A DNA stretch of 64,000 bases, taken from assembly GCA_011634665.1 (NCBI GenBank), contig WAEK01000008.1:1171501-1235500 (forward strand), read 5' to 3'. Each line of letters begins with the position of its first letter. Position 1 is the stretch's first letter. The position numbers were made by a program, and so were the translations under genes. Positions 1-10,002 of the stretch are shown here, one piece after another. Source of the stretch: Mortierella sp. BCC40632 (lineage: Eukaryota > Mortierellomycota > Mortierellomycetes > Mortierellales > Mortierellaceae). A model generated the notes under the pieces. It saw nothing but the letters and a program-made list of their open reading frames with translations, had not been told where the DNA came from and searched no databases.

Positions 1-335
1 TACCAAGAGGCCCTCACCCAAGTTGGACAACGTCCGACTAGGACCATTCAAGATCCTTGAAGCGGTAGGCTCGCGATCATTCAGATTAGAGCTGCCACGA
101 GAGATGTCGCGTCTCCATCCTGTGTTCCATGTCTCTTTGTTAGAGCCCCATGTGGAGAATGATCTACAACAAGACAGGAGAGCGCCCCCACCTCCGCCCG
201 TGGAGATTGATGGCGAAACCGAATATGAGGTCGAGATCATCCTAGATTCAAGGCGTCGCTATGGCCGTTTGCAATATCTGGTCAAATGGTTAGGCCATGA
301 TGAACAAACGTGGGAACCGATTGACCATGTACAGC
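1..335 (+). pseudogene. Gypsy pol 3' fragment with chromodomain
   Basis: This is the C-terminal part of a Ty3/gypsy polyprotein: the segment after the integrase core (FHVSLLEP motif) followed by a chromodomain ([11 protein letters not shown] ... [15 protein letters not shown]). It is about 80-90% similar at protein level to the end of Gypsy-1 at 7100-7400. The reading frame stops making sense at base 336, where the Gypsy-1 LTR starts, and the last ~90 bp of pol that precede the LTR in Gypsy-1 are absent. It is therefore a separate, truncated copy of the same family, open at the window edge. It has no function on its own. Confidence 0.85.
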
Positions 336-599
336 TGTCATGTCCTATTAACTCTCCTCTTACTATAGGATCGCGGGCAAGTATCCTCCATCGGCAGATG
401 GAGGAAAAAAGGTTGTGTTATACTTTCCGAAGTGCGCGAGCACTCGGAAAGGATGAAGTTTATTATTTTCGAACAAGAACAAAAATCTAGTATAAAAGGG
501 CGCAATAGGCGCATCCTATTTCCGTCAGTCTGCAATAAATATCTTTCCTTGCCCTTACCTTCCTGTCTCTAAAGGAGAGTCCTGTATTTGTCCATGACA
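336..599 (+). repeat. Gypsy-1 5' LTR
   Basis: The LTR is bounded by TGTCA and TGACA and matches 7506-7769 base for base as far as I can read. A TATA box (TATAAAAG) lies at 491-498. Transcription should start about 25-30 bases later, near the sequence AGTCTGCAAT (527-536), which is complementary to the primer-binding site directly after the LTR. Confidence 0.9.
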
Positions 600-608
600 T
601 TGCAGACT
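599..608 (+). promoter_or_regulatory. Self-priming-type primer-binding site of Gypsy-1
   Basis: The bases ATTGCAGACT begin at the LTR end and are a perfect 10-nt reverse complement of AGTCTGCAAT at 527-536 in the LTR, about 30 nt downstream of the TATA box. There is no TGG start expected for a tRNA 3'-end primer site. In Tf1/sushi elements the RNA 5' end folds back on such a site to prime reverse transcription. That mechanism is inferred here. Confidence 0.6.
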
Positions 609-1655
609 CACCAACATCCTGCCACCTTCCCCAGCATATCCCCTACTCCCACTATTCCATGTCCAATCCCAACGAGACCACTCAAGGTCTCTTCACCTTC
701 CATGCCCTGCTGGACCAAGCCCAGCAAGGGAATCTTGACCCCTCCCAGTTTGTGATGCACATTCAGCACACATATGAGTCCCTCCAACAACAAATGACAA
801 GCCTACAGCAAGAACTAGCCAATGCACAAGCCAATCAAGTCCCCGGTACCCCGAACCTCACTACAGCCTTGGCCGATCGACTTCATGAATCCGCACTGAT
901 GAGCCAGAGTGTTGCCTCTAGTATGCAACAAATTGTCGAAACCTTGACACACAGGCCCTCTTCCAATTCACGTCTTCTCACCCCTCTTTCCTCCAAGTTC
1001 AAAGGTGACAACTCTGAAATGAGCTTCTCCGATTTCAAAGCCAAGCTTGCCAGTTCCTTTGCCCGTTCTCCCGAGTCATTCCTACTTGACAAGCACAAGA
1101 TCCACTTTGCTCTCCTGTCAATGGAAGGTGCCCCATTCAAGATGTTCGCTCCCTATCTAAACAACGAAGTTGAAGATGTCGATGGCCTCCTTGAAGATTA
1201 TGGCGCGTTCCTGGATTCCATTGATGAGCTTTTCGGTGATCAGCTGGAAGTTGATGAGGCAGAAGACAAGATGAACAGTCTCAGGCAACACGGCAAGACA
1301 ATGACCCAGTATATATCAGAGTTCAAGATCCTCCAAGCTAAGCTCAAATGGAACGAGTCTGCCCTGGTCTCCAAATTCAAGAATGGACTATCGCATGAGG
1401 TCAAGACCGCCATGGTTCCGTATTGGCACACACTCCGATCTTTGAAAGACATCCAGTCCAAGGCAGCTACGGTGTACAACAACCTTAGTCGCGGTCCCTC
1501 TCGACACACGAATGGCTCCGCCCCCAAGAAGCCCACACCCTCTCCTCGGCCCCAATCAACCAATACACCAAGCCCCTCTCCTATGGCCATGGACCTGGAT
1601 GCCTTGCGTGCCCGTCGAACCTCCGAAGCCGAAAAACAACGCCGTCGCGATAATA

Positions 1656-3282
1656 CAGTTGGCGCCAAAATGGTTTCAATGTTTTCAGAAATTTCGCTTT
1701 TTCTAATTTTCTCGTTTATTCTTTCTTTCTCTTTCATATTCAATTCTAATAGAAAGGAAAGTCTTATCAATGGTGGACCCGAGAAATAAGAAAGCGGGCC
1801 TTTATCACTTCACATGAGCGAGCTATGCCGCCTCCAATGTTGTCGTCTCATAGAAACCATTTTGCCACTAGTCCGGGAAAATTCTTCAATACCTCGTATT
1901 CCCCCCTTTCGCTTTCAACACGGCCTCTACTCTTCGTGGCATCGACTCATAGAGCTTGTCAATCATATCCTGTGGTATCAGCTCCCATTCCTCCAGCACC
2001 ATATCCCACAATTCATGAACACTCGTAGGCCGCTTCTCTCGTTGACCAATCTGAACCTTCAGCTTGTCCCAAACATGCTCGATTGGATTTAAATCTGCTG
2101 ATTGTGCAGGCCATCGAAGAACCTCAATATCCTGATCCTCCAGGTACTTGGTTGTTGCTTTGGCTTTGTGTTTGGGGTCGTTGTCGTGCTGAAAAATGAA
2201 GTCATTTTTTCCGAGATCATAATACTCGAGACTTTCTTTCAATGTTGTGTCGAGAATATTGATGTAATCCTCCTTTTTCATAGTTCCTTCATAGATCTGA
2301 CAGCCATAGCCAAGTCCCTTGGACGTCATACAGCCCCAGAACATCAAGGATCCACCTCCATGCTTGACAGTAGGTTGAAGATGAAATGGTTGAACCGGAT
2401 CGCCTGGCTTAGCCCAGTAATATTGTATCCCGTCCGAGTTCCAGATGTTTATCTTTGTTTCATCTGAGAATACCACTCGCTTCCAGTCATCGATGGTCCA
2501 ATTTTTATGACCTCTTGCCCACTCCAACCGCGCTTGCTTGTGTCGCTTACTAAGGAAAGGCTTTTTGACTTTTTCTTCGCTTGAAAGCCGATCTCCCTGA
2601 GGTTGCGAAGGACTGATCTGTACGAGATAACTGTCCCTTCACCATTGAGGCTCTTGTGGACCTGCTTGCCAGTCTTCAACATGCCGGAAAGTAACTTTCT
2701 GTTGAGATCATTCTTGGAGCGAGCCGAGAGAATTCTTGGTCTTCCTGTTGGTTGCCTTTGTAGAGTAGGTAAATGCTTGGTTCGGATCCTTGAAACAGAA
2801 GCAGGGCTGACTGATAATCGTCTAGCGACATTCTTGACGGAGTAGCCTGCTTTTAGCTGGCTTATGATAGAGTTTTGAGTGTCTTCTTTCGTTTTTTTTT
2901 CATGATGGAGGAATATCGACCATTTTCGAGCGATTGCACCCGTATTTTATATCAAACTTGTCAAGATCTATTCATCTTCTTTTAATCTCTCTGACTGACT
3001 GTAGATATAAGACAAACGATTGTGAAAAAAGAGATGAAATAGCAATAAATATAAATGGCGTGCCCAAGTGGCGAAATGGTTCCAATATCTAGCTTCAACA
3101 ATTTACCTCATAGCACGCCTTTCTGACAACATATTGAAAATCTGTTTACACTGTCGTGAACAAGGCATTCTGGGTATTGTTTTCAATCTAAGCAACAAGG
3201 TGCATTTACATATTCTCGATGGGTAGAAAATTGCTAAAATATGAAAATTTGAGAATTATTGAAACCATTTTGGCGCCCACTG
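1656..3282 (-). mobile_element. Tc1/mariner element, copy 1 (1627 bp)
   Basis: The element is flanked by TA on both sides (1654-1655, 3283-3284). It has terminal inverted repeats of about 24 bp, starting CAGTTGGCGCCAAAATGG on the left and CAGTGGGCGCCAAAATGG on the inverted right end, with one mismatch. It encodes a DDE transposase on the minus strand. It sits in gag of Gypsy-1 just before the zinc knuckle. It is nearly identical to the copy at 15014-16647, so it was active recently. Confidence 0.92.
1886..2903 (-). pseudogene. Tc1-family DDE transposase, frameshifted copy
   Basis: The protein has an N-terminal helix-turn-helix region (SVKNVARRLSVSPASVSRI) and a DDE_3 catalytic domain: VVFSDETKINIW, then FQHDNDPKHKA, then SADLNPIEHVWDKLK. 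It ends RYESMPRR-like (LYESMPRRVEAVLKAKGG). Start would be ATG 2903 and stop 1886. Two homopolymer indels break it. An A9 run after the start is A7 in the sister copy, and an A run near 2572 is one base shorter than in the sister copy. The catalytic half (1886-2527) is in one frame. Neither copy in this window is fully open. Confidence 0.88.
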
Positions 3283-3394
3283 TAACCTATGCCTTTACTG
3301 CGGTGGCTCAGGTCACATAGCCAACGAATGTCCTGTCAAGAGGTCCCGCATTGCCACCATTATGGCTGAGGTACAGGAAAACGACGAGGCCTAG

Positions 3395-6300
3395 GTCCAC
3401 CGACAGACTGGACACTAGGCCAAGTCCTCGCCTCTTCTGACCCCTCTCCACCCAGAGTCTGTCTCCTTGTTAAGGCTGTTCTAGCACTGCCCAACCAAAA
3501 CCCTATCCATATCAAAGCACTTGTCGATTCCGGAGCTCAAACCTCCTTCATTGATCATTCTCTTGTCCAAAAGCACTCAGTCCCCACCACTCCCTTGCTC
3601 CACCCCATCCAATTGAATATGGCTGACGGTCAGAGTAGCGCCTCTGGTCCTGTTACCCAGTTCACCCAACTTCCTCTTAGTATCGATAACCATCATGAGA
3701 TCGTTACCCCTCCATGTCACCAAACTCCAACGCCAGTCTGTTATCCTTGGAATAGACTGGCTCGAAAAACACAACCCTCTTATCAATTGGAAAGAACACG
3801 TCATTCTCTTCCGAGACCTGTATTGCAATAAACACTGTTTTGAACAGTATCCTGTCTTGTCCCATGAGTCACTCGACTCTTCTGTCCTGTCTTGTATTGT
3901 TGTTGATGATCCTTGTCCTAGTCTTGAACATTATTCCTTATGCCAAATATCCAGTGTAGATGTCCCTGATGAAAGCCTGTCCGAGTCTAGTCCTGATCCT
4001 CTTGCATTCCTGCCTAGTGAATATTCCGAATTCGCCCCGCTCTTCAAAGATCGAGAAATAGGAAGATTGCCTCCCCACAGAGAATGTGATCACGCCATCC
4101 CCTTAGAGCCTGAAGCCAAGACCCCTTATGGTCCTCTACACTCTCTCACAGGTGGAACTGAAGGCTCTCCGAGAATACCTTGATGAAAACTTGGAAAAAG
4201 GCTTCATTCGTAAATCAGAATCTCCTGCAGGAGCTCCTGTCCTATTCGTACCTAAGAAAGGTGGAAAGTTACGTCTCTGTGTAGACTACCGAGCACTAAA
4301 CAAGATCACTGTCAAGAATCGTTGCCCATTACCCCTGATATCAGAAACCCTTGAACGACTTGGCTCGGCCCGCATATTTACCAAGCTTGACCTTAAAGGG
4401 GCCTACAACCTGATAAGAATTGCGAAAGGCGATGAGTGGAAGACAGCCTTTCGCACTCGTTATGGGCACTTCGAGTATACCGTGATGCCGTTTGGCCTGA
4501 CCAATGCACCTGCTACCTTCCAAGCGTTTATCAACGACGTCCTGCGAGAAGCCCTTGACGAACATGTCGTTGCGTATATGGACGACATCCTGATCTATTC
4601 GCCAGACACCGAGACTCACAGGACCCATGTACGAAGGATCATGCAATTGCTGATGGACGCCGACCTACAAGTGAGCGCAGAAAAGTGTGAGTTCAATGTA
4701 ACCAAGGTAGAATTTCTTGGCTATGTTATCTCGCCAGATGGCATCTCAATGGACCCCAAGAAAGTCGCTGTAGTCCTCTCCTGGCCCACACCCACGTCTG
4801 TCCGTGATATCCAAGCATTCCTCGGGTTTGCCAACTTCTATCGACGATTCATCAAGTTCTTTTCGGGGGTCGTGTCCGCCATAACTCGACTGCTCAAGAA
4901 AGGAGTCCCATTTGAGTGGGACGCTAAAGCGCTGTGCTGTAGCTCCTTGCTCCAAAGACACACGGGGGATGCTCAAAGGAGAGGAAGGCAAAGGGACGGT
5001 CATCTGGTCGAGGGCCGATGAATGAGAGTCATAGGATTGCTCAGGTGGGAACAACAGCCAGGAAGGAAGGAAAGAAAGAAATGGGGGGGGACGAAACGAG
5101 AAGAGTCTTACATCAAAAGCGCCATGCTACCAACGGGTCGCCAGGAGCTCTTCAATGGCATGAAACGAGCGGAAGGCAGCACAAAAGCTAAATCAAGCTT
5201 CTACAAAAAAAGAAGGGGAAGGGTGGACGCATCTTACTTTCAAAGTCAACAAGGAACAAAACAAAAGGAAGAAACGACCAGGAGCAAACAAGAGCCTGCT
5301 CAAGTATTTATTCATCTACTATCTATTGAGGGGCATGCAGACCAGCCCCCAAGTTGTCCACCTCTTGGAAAGGGCTAAAATCGTAGCTACTGCGACCAGT
5401 GTCAGTTACTACACGACAGCGCAAGAAGCCTTTGATAATTTAAAAAGGTTGTTCACATCAGAGCCAATCCTGCAACATTTCGACCCTGCCAAGCCCTGTT
5501 TCCTCGAGCCCGATGCTTCCAAGGATGCCATTGGCATGATTTGTAGCCAGCCAGATGACAATGGAGTCTTACGCCCCATTGCCTTTCATTCCAGGTCACT
5601 ATCCGGCCCTGAAAGGAACTACCATGTCCATGACACCGAGCTCCTCGCTGCAATCGAAGGCTTGGAGCACTTCCGCCACTTCTTCGCCTATTCACCCTTC
5701 CCTGCAACGATCCTGACCGATCACAAGAATCTGGAGTACTTCTCTGAGAAGCGTTCTTTGAGTGATCGCCAAATCCGCTATGCCGAGCGTTTGTCCAAGT
5801 TTAACGTCCGTGTAGTGTATCGCCCTGGAGTCCTGAATGGTGCCGCAGATGCTCTTTTCCCGCATGTACCCTCCTGAAGGGGGGGAGGACCGCGTTCATG
5901 TCGCGCTCTTACCTAAATCAGAGACCACCCTCCAAGCGACTGCATCCATTGCCCCCATCATGGCCGATGATGAGGAAATAGAGCTGGCCAATGACGGAGA
6001 AGAACCCGACCGAGCCCCAGCGGACATCACTGATCGCCTCAAGAATTCCTATCAGGATTATGAGGACTTCCAAGAAATTATCGAAGGCGTCCAGCAAGAT
6101 CCAGAGGCATACACAGAATGGTCCTATGACAACGGCCTCCTGTTCTATGATGGCAAAATAGCCGTACCAGATGATGAAGAGATTCAGAGGGATATTCTGA
6201 CCGAATGCCATGACAGGCCCAATGCAGGACACTTTGGCATGTACAAGACTCATGAGCTAGTCAGCCGTACCTATTATTGGCCAACCATGAGGATGTTTGT

Positions 6301-7496
6301 CAAGAGATTTGTGAGCACCTGTGACATCTGCCAGCGCAACAAGAAGTCCCGTCATAAACCTTACGGCCTCTATGTCCCAGTCCCTGCCCCCGAAGTACCA
6401 TGGTCTTCTATCTCTGTGGACTTCATTACCCAGCTTCCTTTGTCAAAGGGGTTCACAGCAATCCTGGTCGCTGTTGATCGCCTAACCAAGATGGCGCATT
6501 TTGTCCCCACTACAAGTAATGTGGATGCTGACTCCCCCTCGCCACCCTCTTTTTGAACAATGTCGTGTCCAGCCATGGTCTACCTGACGACATCTTGACA
6601 GACCGAGGAACAGTCTTCACTGCCGAGTACACACGTCACTTCCTTAGCGCCCTTAGATTAATCAAAACACGACAACAGCATACCACCAACAGGCTAACGG
6701 ACAAGCAGAACGCACCAACTCCACCCCTAGAGCAATACCTCCGTTGCTTCCTCAACTACCAGCAAGACAATTGGGCTGACCTTTTGCCGATGGCACAGTT
6801 CTGTTACAATAATACTGTCCATTCGTCGATCCACACGACACCCTTCTATGCGTGCCTTGGGTACCACCCTCGCTTCAATGTCAGCATCCCAAGAGTCGCA
6901 GTCAACAACCCCAGAGCCGAACACCGCCTCCAAGAATTAAAAGAGTTGCAAGAAGACCTCAAGTTCCATATTGAGTACGCCAACGAAGCCCACGAAAGAA
7001 ATTACAACAACCGCACACAAGATCAACCCCCCTCTCCAGGTCAATGACCAGGTGTGGTTGCTTCGAACCAACATCCAGACCAAGCGCCCCCTCCTCGAAG
7101 TTGGACAATGTTAGATTGGGTCCATTCAAGATCACAGAGGCAGTAGGCTCGCGGTCATTCCGTCTGGAGCTTCCACCAGAGTTGTCACGCCTGCATCCTG
7201 TCTTCCATGTTTCCCTCTTGGAGCCTTACCTGGAGAACGACATTGCGGGACGCATTGCTGCTCCCCCTCCTGCAATTGATGTAGATGGAGAAGTAGAATG
7301 GGAGGTTGAAGAGATTCTCGATTCAAGATGGAGATACCGCCGACTACAGTATTTGGTCAAGTGGCTTGGTCACAACGAGCAGACGTGGCAGAGCGTGACC
7401 GACGTCGAAAATTGCCCTGACCTAGTACAAGATTTCCATGCAAGATATCCTGACAAGCCAAGGCCACCAGATGGCGCTCTCGGAGCTCGCGCCTAG
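3395..7496 (+). pseudogene. pol: Gypsy-1 pol (protease, RT, RNase H, integrase, chromodomain), broken
   Basis: Protease is marked by LVDSGAQTSF, with the catalytic Asp codon at 3526. Reverse transcriptase runs about 4128-4931 with [22 protein letters not shown] and the YMDD box at 4575-4586. The RT/RNase H connection is split by an insertion at 4932-5417. RNase H lies at about 5422-5870 (FHSRSLSGPERNY, ILTDHKNLEYF). Integrase at about 6100-7040 has its HHCC finger (HFGMYKTHEL ... CDICQRNK) and DDE core (ISVDFITQLP ... LTDRGTVF). The chromodomain is at about 7290-7400. Frames change near 3705, 4140, 5855, 6530, 6680 and 7045, often in short homopolymers, so the gene is dead in this copy. Confidence 0.85.
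4932..5417. mobile_element. 486-bp non-autonomous insertion in Gypsy-1 pol
   Basis: Clear pol sequence (FEWDAKA) stops at 4931 and resumes at 5422 (QEAFDNLKRLF). The intervening DNA has no gypsy similarity and no convincing protein. Its ends are imperfect inverted repeats (CTGTGCTGTAG and, inverted, CTGTCGTGTAG), and AGCG flanks it on both sides (4928-4931, 5418-5421). This looks like a MITE-like insertion with a 3-4 bp target duplication. The family is not recognised. Confidence 0.6.
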
Positions 7497-7505
7497 GGAG
7501 GGGAT

Positions 7506-7769
7506 TGTCATGTCCTATTAACTCTCCTCTTACTATAGGATCGCGGGCAAGTATCCTCCATCGGCAGATGGAGGAAAAAAGGTTGTGTTATACTTTCCGA
7601 AGTGCGCGAGCACTCGGAAAGGATGAAGTTTATTATTTTCGAACAAGAACAAAAATCTAGTATAAAAGGGCGCAATAGGCGCATCCTATTTCCGTCAGTC
7701 TGCAATAAATATCTTTCCTTGCCCTTACCTTCCTGTCTCTAAAGGAGAGTCCTGTATTTGTCCATGACA
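7506..7769 (+). repeat. Gypsy-1 3' LTR
   Basis: It is identical by eye to 336-599, with the same TGTCATG start and CATGACA end and the TATA box at 7661-7668. Zero visible divergence implies a recent origin or conversion of this pair, despite the damaged interior. Confidence 0.9.
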
Positions 7770-7945
7770 GTCTATCTAGGATGGCGTCCCTCCTTTTATA
7801 GGAGGTATTCCTATATCTCCTAGGTCTAATGTTGGAGCCCTAGGACAGGGCTCACCCTAACTCAGGATGACCTCTTGCAACTTGTCACATTGAGCCATCA
7901 CTGGATTCATGGATCCTCATCGGATGATTGCTTCTCCATGGAGGG

Positions 7946-8190
7946 TCAGTATTTAGTGTGTCCTCCTTTGCTACGTAGCACAGCCTCAATGCGCCGAGGC
8001 ATGCTCTCATACAATTTATGGATCAACTCTGGCGAGAGTTTTACCCATTCGTCTTGGACTCGTTCCCAGAGCTCATTCAAGTCATTCGGCTCATTGTCGT
8101 ACTGATTGAGGCGACGCTTGAGGATACTCCAGACGTGCTCAATGATGTTGAGGTCCGGGGATTTCGCTGGCCACTTCACAACTCTAAACT
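7946..8190 (-). pseudogene. C-terminal fragment of a Tc1-like transposase (second family)
   Basis: Minus-strand frame FRVVKWPAKSPDLNIIEHVW ... LYESMPRRIEAVLRSKGG, the end of a DDE_3 transposase, with its stop at 7946. It is related to, but clearly different from, the Tc1 element at 1656. The frame is cut at 8190 by the Gypsy-2 LTR, so the first two catalytic acidic residues and the N-terminus are missing. A separate minus-strand helix-turn-helix fragment at 22590-22807 could be the other end of the same gene, with the whole gypsy stack between them. That link is inference. Confidence 0.8.
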
Positions 8191-8353
8191 TGTCACAGTA
8201 TCGACCATCAGCACCCACCCCTTTAACCTTTGAGGTCATGTCCACTCCCACCCCTATAACTTAAAAAGGTCCACCTCACTCACATGTATAAATAGTCCCT
8301 TCACCTACCACCAATAAAGATCATCTTTTCCTGCCACCCCTTTCTTTGTTAGA
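8191..8353 (+). repeat. Gypsy-2 5' LTR
   Basis: It starts TGTCACAGTATCG and ends in TTTGTTAGA just before the primer site. It contains a TATA box (TATAAATAG, about 8286) and an AATAAAG poly(A)-type signal (about 8313). It pairs with 13666-13828. Confidence 0.85.
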
Positions 8354-8365
8354 TGGTAGCAAAGG
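8354..8365 (+). promoter_or_regulatory. Gypsy-2 primer-binding site (initiator-tRNA-Met type)
   Basis: TGGTAGCAAAGG directly follows the LTR. Its complement would be a tRNA ending CCTTTGCTA-CCA, as expected for an initiator tRNA with an AGCAAAG acceptor strand. The same 12-mer follows the Gypsy-4 LTR, and a one-base variant follows the Gypsy-3 LTR. The tRNA identity is inferred from family knowledge (Ty3 uses tRNA-iMet). Confidence 0.6.
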
Positions 8366-8622
8366 TACCTCGATTCACTGCCTCTTCTACCCTGACTATT
8401 ATCTTTCCCTCCACTCGTTAGGCAGCTCCCTGGCAGTACTTTTTTTTATTCACTTCACTTTCACTCTTCCCCCTCTGCTTTCCTTTCCACTCGGTTTCCT
8501 AGAACCCCCCCTCTCTTTTCTTTTTCCCCACCCCTTTTTCCCTTGACCCTCCCGCCCTCCCCCCTTTTTTTCTTTTTTTTCTCTCTTTTCTCACCCCTAC
8601 TCTGTTTCCCCCTATTTCCAAC

Positions 8623-9995
8623 ATGTCGGCCCAGCACGAAATCCCTCAGCATCGTCGCCTCCCTCCCAGAGGAGGAAAGAAACAGGATCAGCTCTCTGCT
8701 CTCGTCCATCACCACCCCCCTCTGATCCCCCCGCCCCATCCCAGCTTGAAATTGAGGGCTGCTCACCGCGACGTTGCGCGTACCTTGCATAAAATCCTCA
8801 AACCTCAAAACCCCCGCCCCTACTCTGGGGACATCGACGCGGACGCCTGCAACAACTTCATCGACAACCAGGAGGAGTATTACCAGGTCGTCAAGCTCAA
8901 CGAATGCGACTGGGTGCAGTATACAGCCTTAAACCTTACTGGAGACGCTAAATCCTGGTGGAGAACATGCGGTCTCAACATCACCTGCCCATGGATAAAA
9001 TTTCGAGAGGCATTTCTTGATTTCCACACCCCTCCCAATGCAAAGACCGCCGCTCGTGAGGCCCTCGAAGGTCTGAAACAAGGCAAACGAACCATTGCTG
9101 CCTACACTCACGAGTTCCGCCGCTTGAGACGACGCGTCCCTACACTCGACGACGAAACTGCCTTACACTGGTACATGAAAGGCCTACACTATGATACTAG
9201 CAAAGAGGTTCGCCTTCGTGAGCCCAAATCTTTGGATGTGGCCATCCAACAGGCTACAAACGTGCATGCCATCCTCTTCCCTGAGGGGCCTTACCTCCAA
9301 GACCACCCCTGTCAAGGACCCTAACGCCATGGACATTGACTCTATGCAGATGATGATCAATAATCTCTCTGCCCAAGTCAATTATTTGTCAAACCTTTCG
9401 AATAACCGAGGCAGCGTCCTCGCCCAGCTAAGCTCACCAACGAGGAACGCGAATACCTCAAGGCGAACAGGGGGATGCTTCAAATGTCGCAAAATAGGCC
9501 ACATGGCGGACAAATGCCGCACCTTTCCCCTTCTGCGAAACCCTCCCGACAATTCAACAACATTGAAACCACTCCCCCCCCCAGGCGCAGCAAACAGCCA
9601 CTCCCCCTCCCCCACCTCAGTCGGGAAAAGCCAACAGCAACTAGAAAAGGTCCAGACTCTTGTTGCTGCTACTCCCTCCTCCGATCTTCTGGACCATGGG
9701 AGAAATATTATTTCCTCTGAAAAGTTTTCTGTCACTTCCAATAAACCGATCGCTATTTCAGATAAAATACATACTTCTCCATCATCATGTTCGCCTTCCC
9801 ACAATCATTTACCTCACTCCACCGCCTATGACTATACTCTCCCCTTGCCTACTCAACCTGAGACAGGATTGGACGATAACACCTACCCTGCATTCAGTTC
9901 ATCCCCATCATCCTCAATCTCCGAACCCTGCTCTACCTCAGTTCTATCTAAAAGCAAGATTCGCCGCCTACGTAAAAAGGCATTGGAGTCTCTAC
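8623..9995 (+). pseudogene. gag: Gypsy-2 gag
   Basis: ATG 8623 opens MSAQHEIPQHRR. A typical retrotransposon gag domain follows (YSGDIDADACNNFID, LNLTGDAKSWWR, EALEGLKQGKRTIAAYTHEFRRL). The frame shifts by one near 9270-9300 and continues to a zinc knuckle CFKCRKIGHMADKC at about 9478-9519. A Ser/Pro-rich linker leads to the protease, with another shift near 10000. The knuckle is intact (CX2CX4HX4C). With the frameshifts this copy would yield only the first ~230 residues. Confidence 0.83.
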
Positions 9996-10002
9996 TTTCA
10001 CA

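Larger units (their letters stand above)
659..3394 (+). pseudogene. gag: Gypsy-1 gag, split by a Tc1 element
   Basis: The gag frame starts at ATG 659 (MSNPNETTQ) and runs to 1655, where the Tc1 element is inserted. It resumes in frame at 3285 with a zinc knuckle (CLYCGGSGHIANEC, CX2CX4HX4C) and ends at TAG 3392-3394. The N-terminal half has a predicted coiled stretch (LQQQMTSLQQEL). The middle is the capsid-like retrotransposon gag domain, and a Pro/Ser-rich linker precedes the knuckle. Apart from the insertion the frame looks undamaged, so the Tc1 insertion is the main lesion in gag. Pol follows in another frame. Confidence 0.85.
336..7769 (+). mobile_element. Gypsy-1: Ty3/gypsy chromovirus-type LTR retrotransposon
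   Basis: The element has two 264-bp direct LTRs (336-599 and 7506-7769) that I read as identical, each beginning TGTCATG and ending CATGACA. Between them are gag with a CCHC knuckle, protease, reverse transcriptase, RNase H, integrase and a chromodomain, in gypsy order. The interior carries a Tc1 element (1656-3282) and a second insertion (4932-5417), plus several frameshifts, so this copy cannot encode its own proteins. Five-base flanks do not match (ACAGC left, GTCTA right), so no target duplication is visible. The left flank is another copy's pol, which points to recombination rather than simple insertion. The primer site suggests self-priming as in Tf1/sushi elements. Confidence 0.9.

Noticed and set aside
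8461..8808. Lys/Glu/Gly-rich frame on the minus strand
   Set aside because: Antisense of the C/T-rich Gypsy-2 leader; low complexity only.
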